NCBI GenBank assembly: GCA_022575985.1 | Contig: JAKSXM010000007.1 | Location: 66,742,501 to 66,806,500 of the forward strand | Direction of reading: 5' to 3' | DNA from: Anagrus nilaparvatae | Lineage: Eukaryota; Arthropoda; Insecta; Hymenoptera; Mymaridae | DNA length: 64,000 nucleotides | Notes under the pieces: model-generated | The model's database searches: none | What the model was told of the DNA's origin: nothing | Seen by the model: the letters and a program-made list of their open reading frames with translations, nothing else | Program-made: the position numbers and the translations under genes | Shown: positions 47,717 through 58,033 of the stretch, in pieces | Numbering within the stretch: position 1 is the first letter of the stretch | Layout of the letters: each line of letters opens with the position of its first letter

Positions 47717-49315
47717 TTAAAATATTTCCTCTTTAATATCAATTTGGTATTCAACCTTAATATCTACACTCATCCCCTGAGCTTCAGATAAATCTGTTTC
47801 ACCCTTTTGATTTTCAATAGTAGCTGTTTCTTTAGTAAATACGGAAAAATTTATTAAATTTAGTTCCTTCAAGTCTACGACGTTAAATTTCTCTTCTTTA
47901 ATATCAATCAGATTCTCATTTATTATATTTATCTCATTATCTCCAAAACTTTTATTGTTTTGATTGCTAGATGGCTTGAATTCAGAATTTTTATTGTTAG
48001 ATTTGCTTAAGCTTGCGTGATTTTTTTCATGAGTTCGATGATGACGAGAATGAAGTTTTAAATTAAACGATTGCGTAAAACTCTTTTCACAAAATTTACA
48101 CTTGTAAGGTCTTTCATCAGAGTGTCTTAATAAATGTTGTTTTAAATGAGTTTGAAAATGTTTTTTTAGGTTAAATTTAGTACGAAATTTCTTCTTGCAA
48201 AGCTTACAATCAAACTTCTTTAATCCTAAATGTTTATCTTCATGGTATCTTAAAGTAAATAATTGCTTAAAACTCTTCTCACATAATTTACACTTGTACG
48301 GTCTTTTATTAGAGTGGCTTGATAAATGTTGTTTTACTTCAGCTTTGGTTATAAATTTTTTCTTACATTCATCACATTCGAAATCCTTTAAATTTAAATG
48401 AATTTTTTCATGTACTTGTAGATTTGTAAGCCAATTAAAAGTTTGGTTACAATATTTGCATTCATAACGCCTTTCACTCGAGTGAACTCGAAGATGCTTT
48501 AGTAGATAAGATTTTGTTCTTAATTTGTTTTTGCAAATGTCACATTCAAATTCCTTTAAGTTTAAGGGAATTAATTTACGAACATTTAATCGGTTCACAT
48601 TGTAATTATTAAATTTGCAACCATTAACTCCTTTTTCAACAAGATTGCCGAGATGATTTAGTAATTCACCTTTGGATATAAACCGCTTTTTGCAATTTTC
48701 ACACTCAAATTTTTTCAATCCTGTGTGAGTTCTTTCGTGCGTTCGAAGTTGTGATGACTGAGCAAAAGTTTTTTCACAAACTTTGCATACGTAGGGCATT
48801 TCTCCAGTATGGATTCGAAGATGAATTGTTAAATGAGGCTTTTGAAAAAATTTTTTCTTACAGAATTTGCATGCAAAGTTCTTGATACCTTTGTGAATTT
48901 TTTCATGACCTCGACGGTGACTTGCTTGAACGAATGTTTTCTCACAATAATTACATTTGTAAGGTCTTTCTCCTGTATGAATTCTAAGATGTTGAGTAAA
49001 AATGAATAATTTGCTAAAAGTCTTCTTACAATATTTGCATTCCAGGTCTTTTATACCCAAGTGAACTTTTTCATGGCCTTTTAGTTCGTCACTACGTTTA
49101 AAAGCTGTACCGCAAAATCTGCATTGATAAGGTTTTTCTGTTGAATGCACTCTGAGATGACTTGCTAAATAATATTTTGTCTTAAATTTTTTATGGCAAA
49201 TCTCACAGTTAAATAAAGTTTCCTCTGAATGCAGCATTATGTGCTTGTTAAAAGGCGCTAAGTTTTTATAAATTTTGAAGCAAATATCACATGTGTACTT
49301 TATTTTTCTGGCCAT
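47717..49315 (-). CDS. C2H2 zinc-finger protein, 532 residues (copy 2)
   Basis: About 13 canonical fingers plus a degenerate one. Fingers 1-8 correspond one-to-one with those of the 30451-31446 gene (for example YKCNYCEKTFVQASHRRGHE at finger 5, and the same broken eighth finger). Fingers 9-14 (from FECDICKNKLRTKSYLLKHL) have no counterpart there, so either this copy grew or the other lost them. The C-terminal region repeats the acidic/lysine-rich pattern with IKEE and IKVE sumoylation-type motifs. Start chosen at 49315 (MARKIKYTCD): the TTATTTTTACAG acceptor stands 30 bases upstream, as in copy 1. Nuclear DNA-binding regulator by family; target unknown. Confidence 0.88.
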   Translation of the reverse strand: MARKIKYTCDICFKIYKNLAPFNKHIMLHSEETLFNCEICHKKFKTKYYLASHLRVHSTEKPYQCRFCGTAFKRSDELKGHEKVHLGIKDLECKYCKKTFSKLFIFTQHLRIHTGERPYKCNYCEKTFVQASHRRGHEKIHKGIKNFACKFCKKKFFQKPHLTIHLRIHTGEMPYVCKVCEKTFAQSSQLRTHERTHTGLKKFECENCKKRFISKGELLNHLGNLVEKGVNGCKFNNYNVNRLNVRKLIPLNLKEFECDICKNKLRTKSYLLKHLRVHSSERRYECKYCNQTFNWLTNLQVHEKIHLNLKDFECDECKKKFITKAEVKQHLSSHSNKRPYKCKLCEKSFKQLFTLRYHEDKHLGLKKFDCKLCKKKFRTKFNLKKHFQTHLKQHLLRHSDERPYKCKFCEKSFTQSFNLKLHSRHHRTHEKNHASLSKSNNKNSEFKPSSNQNNKSFGDNEINIINENLIDIKEEKFNVVDLKELNLINFSVFTKETATIENQKGETDLSEAQGMSVDIKVEYQIDIKEEIF

Positions 49316-51299
49316 CACAAAAGTATATCCCTTGAAATAATGTATCTGTAAAAATAATTCATTAATGAATATAAGCTTAGCATTTATCAAAAACGAAAGC
49401 ATTTATTTATGAAGTAAGAAAATAAAAAAATAATTATTATCAATTTTTTGGGTTAAATAAAAAAGGCCATAATGTAAAGCTTCAACGCCCTTTTAAAAAT
49501 TGCAAGCCTTTTTATTTATTCAATAGTTCCTGATTCATGATTTGTGAAAATTTATTTCAACTGACTATAATTTATTATTATTCTTCAGTTGATTTTTTGC
49601 ATTACATTTATAATAATATAAAAAAATGTGTCCACATAGACAAAGCTTTGACGGATAAAATGTTAAAAATTTTTGTTTTTTAATCACTGAGTTATCGTTA
49701 ATTAATGATTTTGCAATAATTCTCCTATAATCTCAATTTCACGTTACTTGAAGTTCAATACTTTAAAAATTTGATAAGTCAGTGAATTTTCATCATAAAA
49801 ACAAATGATTTCGCATTTTCCTGACTATTTATTTATTAATGATAATTTTAAATATTTCAAATCCTTTAGGCTCAAATGGGCTACTAATGCAAAATATACA
49901 AGATTGGACCAAACCAGTAAAAATAGAAACAAAACGTTTTAGGGTTAAGGAAAACCTGAGATAAAGAAACTAGTGTTTTCATCGAATTTCTTAAGGAAAA
50001 AATATATAAGTAACTTTTGGAAATATTATTCAGAAAATGTTTTCTTGAAGACTGCAAACTTTTTAAAATATGAATTTTTTTCCTGTAAAGCGTGGTTAAA
50101 TGATAAAATAAATAGTTCGAATTGTACAGGAAAAATGACTAGAGAATACGTCTTTTAGTCCAGTTTATAACATCATTTGAATCTGCTAGAAAAATCCCAA
50201 GTCTATGAATTTTTAAAAAATTCAATATTTAACATTTTAACTGCTCTAAGACGTTGAAAATTAAAAGAAAAATTCTTTTCAACAGTAAGATAATACTTTA
50301 AAATATGTAAAATTAAATTAAATAATAAAAAAATTTGAAAGAAGTTAGTAATAAACAAAATTAAAAATGTGTCTGATTTTATATTATTTTAAAAATGATC
50401 CAAAATTGATTAATTTAGTTTTTTAGTTGTTTTTAGCTGTTTTAGGTGATTTCTAAAAATCGTAATTAATAGATTGTATCTTATTTAACTATTTATTATT
50501 ACCTTTTAATATTATTTTGATTAGTTAATTACAATAATTCCACTTAAAAAAGTTTTAAAAGCTAAATAATTAATCTTTATTTTTAATAAAGTTTTTTTAA
50601 CTTTTGAGCTGCTTTAAGACGCTAATAATTAAAAGCTTCTACCTTTTTTTTTATTTGATGGATTTATCATATCTATTTTAGATAGAATCCACTTACTTTA
50701 GAAAAGTATACTGTATAGAATAGGTACATTGCTCTCTGATATATTTGTCTCTCTGATAAATTTCTTGTGAATCATGCTTCAAATGCAACCTACGATTGAA
50801 ATGATATCCAATAATTTTCAGTATTCTAATTACTTTTTTATGTCCAAAAAATCAACTAAAAATTTTTATTTTTATGGTGAAAATAAAAAAAAAACTTGTA
50901 AAAAGAATGTAACATCGTTATGGAAACCTAAATTTTTGTTTTCAATTATGCATTGGTAAAATGAAAGAAGTACTTAAAAAAAAATTTATAGAATTTTTGT
51001 CATGAAGTTTTTAGAATAAGAATAATTTTTTACTTTAAGGTAAAAAAAAACTTTCGTCCAAATAAAAAATTTTCATTTATGATAAAAAAAAGTCTCGGTA
51101 ACACAAAATATTTTTTTTAACTTGATATATAAAAATAATTAAAATACAAAAGGGCATAATAACATAATGTATTTAGTACAGACGTTAAAAAAATTTTTTA
51201 TTGTGATTTCTTGTATAATCAAAATTTGAATTAAAAAATTGTAAAAAAATAATTTAAAATTTTAATTAATATTGGTAAGCTGCTGATTAAACTGATAAA

Positions 51300-51860
51300 A
51301 AAAACTTTAAATTGCAAAAATCAGTCGAAAGATGGCCGCAATAAAACCTTTGAATTTTTACGTTTTAGCGTAAAAGGTATTCATTTTAATTTTGCTGGTA
51401 TTGGGGTTATTCCTCGGCCGATTTTTGCAATTCAAATTGCACATTAATCAGATTTTAAAGTAGAATATGATTTGAGGCAAAAATAACATTTTTACAAAGA
51501 TTTGCAAAAATGAAAAAAAAAATTCCGAAGAATTTAGAAATAAAGAAATTTTAATAGACATCATACTGTGAGAGGTGAAAAAGACTAAAAAAAAAATAAT
51601 AAGAATTATTTTTTATTGTTGTACTTTTTTCCGCGGGGTGCCTCAAAATTTTCTTTTGTTCATTTAATCTTTAAAATTTTTTTTGCTTTAAAAAACTTAG
51701 TATACTTAAAAAACTGATTAATGTGCAGTTTGAATTGAGAAAATTGGCCAAAAAATAACCCTGATATCAGCAAAATAAAAATTAATACCTATTTTTACTT
51801 TATGCTCTATTGAAGCCAATTATTAGCCGATTTTTGCGATTCAAAGTTCTTTGTCTTCAG
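51300..51860. mobile_element. Inverted-repeat element with ~155-bp arms
   Basis: 51305-51465 (AATTGCAAAAATCAGTCGAA ... GCACATTAATCAGATTTTAA) pairs in reverse with 51705-51860. It lies in the part of the zinc-finger duplication unique to copy 2. A frame beyond it (51841-52095, minus) shows nothing recognisable. Confidence 0.65.
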
Positions 51861-51869
51861 GTGAATCAA

Positions 51870-53690
51870 TACATTTACAATATTTATAAAAATTGAATAC
51901 TTTTCTGAAAATTGCAATTTTTTTTTCTATATTTTTACCAGATGTTAACGTCTTAAAAAGCATGATAATGTTATTCAAACTCTGAAACAATAGAAATATT
52001 TTTTTTCTACCTCTTGGAGTTTGAAACAGCAGGAAGGTGTGAAAAGTTTTTTGAGAAACAATAGATGAATAGATTGCATCTGTGCCTTGATTCATTTTGC
52101 TTTAGCTCTAAAACTAGAAATTCGCTACTTTAATCAATTATATATTTGTAATATACAAATCAAGACCAATCCATTAAAAAAAATGAAGCCAATCGAAAAA
52201 TTTGTTCCTGAGATACAGGTCTCGTTTTTCAAAGGTCACAGAAAATTTGCAAATTAATATTTTCGAATTTTTAAAACACCAACTTGTAAATGAAGAGTCA
52301 TATTATCAGTGGTAAAAATTTGGCCAGAAAAAAATGATTGTTTCGATACTTTTTTGAGGTCCAAAAAAAATTTCAAAAAATTCTTGTTTTTTGACTTATA
52401 TTTGCAACAAAACAAAAACTAATAAACTTGAACTATATTCCTTTGGTAAAATTGTAAAAGTATAGTCAAATAAAAAAAAATATGTTTCATTAAAATATCT
52501 CTATTTTTACCTATATAAGACACCTTCTAAGAAGTTATTATTTCCTGTTGGGCTGTTGATGATTTAAACACTTTTTTTAGCTCGAAATATATCGAATTAA
52601 TTCAATACATTTCGATTTGAGATATTTTCTATAATTTTTAAAGAGAAGAAAAAAAAGACAGCAATTAAAAAACGCTTGTTGTGCGAGAAGGAAAAAAAAG
52701 ACATGTATACTCTGCTCCTATTCCATTTTGCTACCTACTGGTATCAAAGAATACAATATTATGATCCATACATTTTTTTGAAGTTAGCAATGTTTCATAG
52801 TATAATCAAAGAATACCCTTTATAGTATCTTAATAAAAATGTCTGAGTTTAAACAGTTAAATTCGTCTCCCCATTATCGCATTATCGGCGCATATGTTAG
52901 TTAACCGATTATAAATCCTATCACACGTATACTATCACACACATGTGCAATTGCTAGTCTTTAGCATCTGATTTCGGGAATCTTAAAACTTATTTATTAC
53001 ATGCACAAAAATATAAAAAATCAAAATTTTTACCATTAAAAGATTTCTTTATGAGGCGACAAAATATATAAAATGTTGCAATATTGTATCAAATAAGTAT
53101 GTTTTATATGCACTTTTATATCGCTGAATGATGATTGGTTTCATAGTATTAATATATTCACTAATAATTTTGTTATTTGTTTTAAAATGTAATAAAAATA
53201 GTTTAAAAATATAGTATAAAGTATAAAAGTAAAAAATATAAAGTAAAAAAAATATAAAAATATTCTATATAATACGACTATTGAGATCACATGGTTCTTT
53301 TTTTTAGTTCTTTTTTTTTGTTAAAATAAAATAGTTGTGAGGTTTGGGTACTTTTCCATACAACGTATATTACATTTTATACAGAAGTTTTCTACATTAT
53401 CAATTTAAAGTAAATGCAACTCCATGTTACCTTTTTGTATGGAAGTTTTCTACTTTATCAATTGAAAATAAAATTTCAGGTACCATCACTTATTCAATTA
53501 TTATATAGTCTTTTTGCTTGCCCTTTTTTGCATAAGTCAAATTATTAATTTCTTTTTAGTAACATTTTTGAAGCATCTTTTCGTTCTTAAGAATTTCCTC
53601 GTGGTTGTGTAAATTATTCTTATTTAGAATCCATTATTTATTATTTATTTTATTTTATGTTTTTTTTAATTTAATTTATTTATTTATTTA
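51870..53690. other. Intergenic; distal block of the segmental duplication
   Basis: No gene. 52860-53640 is the duplicated block described above; the rest is unremarkable AT-rich DNA. Confidence 0.45.
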
Positions 53691-53696
53691 ATTAGC

Positions 53697-54515
53697 TGTA
53701 CACACCAAAACATAAAGATTGTTTTTAATACTACTTTTTATTAAATTTTGATTTTAATATTTTAAAAATAAATCTTTTCAAATTATTTAAATTCATTTTT
53801 AATCTTTTTGTTTTTGTTTTTGTAGGCAAAAGATTTTTTTCCAAAAAAAATATTTTGAAATGACTTAACCTTCATTTTAATTACAATTCATTAAGGTTAT
53901 GAGTGTGTATACTTGTTTATTTTTTCGAGTTTTGCAATTCCAGAAAAATAAATTTCTTATGATTATTATTAAAAATAATTTCAGAAAACTTTTTCAATTT
54001 CTAAAAATCAGGTCTTTATTGAATATTAATGTATTTATTTAACAAAACTAATACCAAAAATTATAAATACAAAATAAAAGTTAAATTTTTAAAATATTGA
54101 AGCTATATAATTATAAAATATTTAATAATTAACGAAGTTCATCTTCTTCGGAGTTAGCAGCCATTTGATATTAAAATTGAAAAAAATATGAAAAATCACT
54201 TTAAACTTATTTATTTAACTGAAAATAATTACGACTATTTATTTTAAGGAAAAGAAATTGAATGATTTTTAATCATAAATAACGCTAATTTATAAAAAAT
54301 TAAATTATATTTTAATAACCACACAAATTTGATAAAAAAACTTGAGTTAAAATAGACAAGTATATACTCATAACCTTATTTCAAAATATTTTTTAAAAAA
54401 ATGAAATTAAATAATTTTCAAAGATTTATTTTTAAATTTAATATTTTTAAAATATTAAAATCAAAATTTAATAAAAAGTAGTATTAAAAACAATCTTTGC
54501 GTTTTGGTGTGTACA
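53697..54515. mobile_element. Inverted-repeat element (~820 bp)
   Basis: TGTACACACCAAAACATAAA on the left pairs with the reverse of TTTGCGTTTTGGTGTGTACA on the right; arms of ~230 bp include 'taatactactttttattaaa' and 'aaggttatgagt'. On the minus strand near 54136-54171 a tiny frame MAANSEEDELR starts, perhaps the remnant of a first coding exon. Confidence 0.75.
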
Positions 54516-54666
54516 TAAGTTTACACATATTGGTTACATATGCATTTAAAATGTGTACTACGTTATACAATATATCCACATGGAGCGTAGTCCGAGCGCG
54601 GAACTAGCTATTATAGCCATAGCTGCAAGAATTAACAAATATTATGTGCACATAATTTAGTGCATG

Positions 54667-54914
54667 CACACTAAACCAAAAAGAATTTTTTGTTACCCAG
54701 AAAAGAATTAATGTTTATTTAATTCTTTGGAGAGGAATCCTTTTGAGGTTAATTCTTTTAAAAAAAATTATTTGTGTTTTACTTCTGTTCAAAAGTAATT
54801 AAATTGAAAATAATTTGTTTTGAAAGAATTAACTTCATAATAGTTCCTCTCCAAAGAATTAAATAAACATTAATTCTATTCTGAGTAACAAAAAATTCTT
54901 TTAGGTTTAGTGTG
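54667..54914. mobile_element. Palindromic MITE (~250 bp)
   Basis: CACACTAAACCAAAAAGAAT pairs with the reverse of ATTCTTTTAGGTTTAGTGTG; arms of ~110 bp include 'gaattaatgtttatttaatt' and 'ctttggagaggaa'. The minus-strand frame across it is a palindrome artefact. Confidence 0.75.
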
Positions 54915-55477
54915 TGGTTCTTATAATGTAATAATATTCTTTTCTGTAATTTATAATGTTTGGTAACTATTAAATAGCCTCTTCTATTTAACATATTTAG
55001 CCTCTTTATATTACTTAATCTACTTTATTTTATATAATTCCAATTATTTTTGCTTAAGTTTATGTAACCATAAGTTTATGTTTTGGATATTACTTATTTT
55101 TTTACTATTATTTACTTTTATTTTGTCTTTTATATCAATAGGCAGCCTATTGAAAATTGATATTGCATTATAAAGGCTACTTTTTTGTCCCATTTTCCTT
55201 TTTTTTACCTATGGGGGTTATTTTTCTAGTTCTATTTTTCTTTAGCTTGTACTTCTCTATCAAATACTCTATTTTACTTTTAATGACTGTAATATAATAT
55301 AAATTTTTTACTGATAGTAATTTTTTGAACTCTTCTTCGAATTCTGGTAAATGTTTGTACTTTTTATATATGATTTTTTGTATTTTTTGTAGTACTGAAT
55401 TTAGAAGGTCTATATTGTTAAATATACCTAAATAATTTGTAGTATTAGTTATAGTTTATTTACCTTTATTATTTTTT
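54915..55477. other. Possible LINE 3' debris
   Basis: In the minus sense, parts resemble the C-terminal region of the LINE at 58034-60314 (lysine-rich, many stops). No boundary can be set. Confidence 0.25.
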
Positions 55478-56440
55478 ATTAAACTAGGGGCAAGCCCCTT
55501 GCGCGGTGAAATGCGCCAACTTCCTACAAAATCATATTTTATGTTTAATCACAGTAAAACTAGCTCGATTCAATAATAAAAACAGGTTATAAAGTAAGAT
55601 GTAGATTGCAAATAGGTGCTGCGCACCTCGGGTGGGAACCCTTTTCATTCCTCAAAGTAATTTTTTTTTGCCCTAGGCAGACAACTCAAGAACGAAATTT
55701 TATAATAGGATGTCAAAGCTTGACTTGACTGATTGAGACTGACTCCTGAAAAATGTAGTTTTTGGGAACGTTGGTTCTTTTGATTTCCCTTTCCACGAGC
55801 ATTTTTCAAGAAAAACGTCATAGACAAGTTATCAAAAGAATTCCCATGACTATATTTAATCCAAAAAAATTGTTTACCGTTAAATAAATACAAAAATTTT
55901 AATCTTAAGTTGACTAAATAACAATTAAAAATTTTATAATTTTATCTTATATAATAAAATTTTAAAGGAATAGACCCAAAGTTTTTTTTATAATTATCTT
56001 GTTTTTCAACTTCCGATATTCAAACACTTGTATTTTGATAGACAATAGATTGGAATGTCTAAAGCCTACAAGATAAAAATAAAAATTAAGGCCATCTAGA
56101 AAATTTGATTTCTTAAATCATTCTTGAAATAAAAAAAATTATTTAATAATAATTAATAAAATATAATGCAAATCTATCATCACAATAAATTCTTGTGCAA
56201 CGTGCCGCTGACATTACAAAGCATCAATAAATCGACCAATTAGATAAAATCGATGACTAAATTTTTAGAAGATTTTATAATAAAATCAGAAAGTTATTGT
56301 ATTTTTTATTATTTACGTATTTTTTAATATATTTAATTATAATTAAAAAAACACAAAATTTTATTAATAATTAAGCTTTTTAAAATATAATAAAAATTAA
56401 ATTACGTGTGAAAGTATTTGACAGAGAACTTCTTGCATTA
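55478..56440. repeat. Duplicated tRNA-associated segment, copy 2
   Basis: Shares with 38942-40640 the G/C hairpin (ggggcaagccccttgcgcgg), 'cctacaaaatcatattt', 'agtaagatgtagattgcaaa', 'aagaacgaaattttataata' and 'acgtgccgctgacattacaa'. Here GATTGCAAATAGG has no hAT insertion. Confidence 0.8.
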
Positions 56441-57910
56441 GGCGCCAGCCATACTAATCAGAGCTGGGATACTGTGACACGCTGTTATCCGTATATACGG
56501 CATACGGTGAACGGTTACTAGATGTATTTAGCCGTATATACGGCAAACTGCATACGGTAGCCGTATAAAATAGTCCATTAATACGGCAAATTTCAAACGG
56601 ATCCCGTATTGACTTTTGCCGTATAAAATTTCATACGGCAAAATCCAATACGGGAACCGTACGAAATATGCCGTATTAATGGATCATTTTATACGGCTCC
56701 CGTATTGACTTTTGCCGTATGAAAATCCATACGGCAAAATACAATACGGGAGCCGTATAAAATATGCCGTATTAATGGACCATTTTATACGGCTCCCGTA
56801 TTGACTTTTGCCGTATGAAAATCCATACGGCAAAATTCAATACGGGAGCCGTATAAAATATGCCGTAATAATGGGAAATTGTATAAGGCTCCCGTATTGA
56901 CTTTTGCCGTATGAAAACCCATACGGCAAAATCCAATACGGGAACCGTACAAAATATGCCGTATTAATGGAACATTTTATACGGCCCCCGTATTGATTTT
57001 TGCCGTATGAAAATCCATACGGCAAAATTCAATACGGGAGCCATATAAAATAGTCCATTAATACGGCATATTACCTACAGCTCCCGTATTTATTTATGCC
57101 GTATGAAAAACCGTACGACAAAATGCAATACCAAATCACCTATTTGTACGGCATAAGAATATACGGCCCCATATTTTTCTTATACGGGCCCGTATGCATA
57201 TAAGACTTGGGTAACTTCATAATGCCCACGGGTCAGTATACGTATGAGACCTAGGTATTTTCATAATGCTCACGGACCCGTCAGCATTATGAAAATACCC
57301 AGGTCCTATATGCATATGGGTCCGTATGCGTATAGGACTTAGGTATTTTCATACTATGTACGGATCCGTAGGCATTATGAAAATACTAGGTCTCATACTC
57401 ATACGGACCCGTATGCATATAGGACCTGGGTTTTTTCATAATGCTCACGGATCCGTCAGCATTATGAAAATACCCAGGTCCTATATGCATACGGGTCCGT
57501 ATGAGTATGAGACTTGGGTTTTTCATAATGCTGACGGGTCCGTGGGCAGTATGCATTCAAACTTTAACATACTACCAACTGATCCGTATACTTATAAAAA
57601 TAAAGTATTGACAGACTGTGCACGGATCATTATACTGCTTGGCCGTATATACGGCTGTTAGTTTTCCGTGCCCGAAATGCCGTGCATGCCCAGCTCTGAT
57701 ACTAATCATGCCCAAAAATTAAAAAACTAAATTTCTTTTTCCGTGGATAAAAATAGGTGGCATATATGTTTTTCGACGAATCCGGGGTCCGTTTTGCGAA
57801 TTTCGTTATAAATTTTTTGTTATTAACAAATTATTGGCCAATTTTGCAAAAAAATTTCCTCGGAAAATTAAATTTAATTTTTAGGCATGATTAGTATGAC
57901 TAGTGCCTAG
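56436..57910. mobile_element. Small foldback element split by the second hAT-type copy
   Basis: Outside the hAT copy, 'taggcgccagccatactaat' plus 'catgcccaaaaattaaa' pairs in reverse with 'tttaatttttaggcatgatt' and 'agtatgactagtgcctag' (57880-57910). Removing 56459-57706 leaves a ~240-bp inverted-repeat element, so the insertion hit its left arm. Confidence 0.65.
56459..57698. mobile_element. Non-autonomous hAT-type element, copy 2 (1240 bp)
   Basis: Same ends as 39097-40130 (CAGAGCTGGG ... CCCAGCTCTG), with its own exact 8-bp duplication ATACTAAT at 56451-56458 and 57699-57706. The interior has about five ~96-bp palindromic CCGTAT/ATACGG units where copy 1 has about two and a half, which explains the 206-bp length difference. 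No transposase. Confidence 0.92.
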
Positions 57911-58004
57911 ACTAGGTAGAATACGAAGCCACTATAAAAATATTTCTATTATGATCAAATTAAGAAGCAAACAATCCCCTAAAAAATAAAATTAAAAAAA
58001 AAAT

Positions 58005-58033
58005 CGCCCAAACAGATTAAAAGTCTGATGCTC
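58005..58033 (-). pseudogene. tRNA-Lys fragment, left side of the LINE insertion
   Basis: CGCCCAAACAG then GATTAAAAGTCTGATGCTC: acceptor end fused to the anticodon arm with the T arm deleted, cut after GATGCTC by the LINE. Confidence 0.7.

Larger units (their letters stand above)
47717..53640 (-). repeat. Segmental duplication, copy 2 (pairs with 30451-35980)
   Basis: Same gene, flank and distal blocks in the same order. Blocks 52860-53640 and 34920-35800 share 'ctagtctttagcatctgat', 'gcacttttatatcgctgaat' and 'gaagcatcttttcgttctta'. Confidence 0.75.

Noticed and set aside
47503..47736. 77-residue plus frame downstream of the zinc-finger gene
   Set aside because: Lysine/phenylalanine-rich chance frame overlapping the zinc-finger stop on the other strand.
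56837..57025. Minus-strand frame with PYGFSYGKNQYG repeats
   Set aside because: Same palindromic 96-bp units read as protein.
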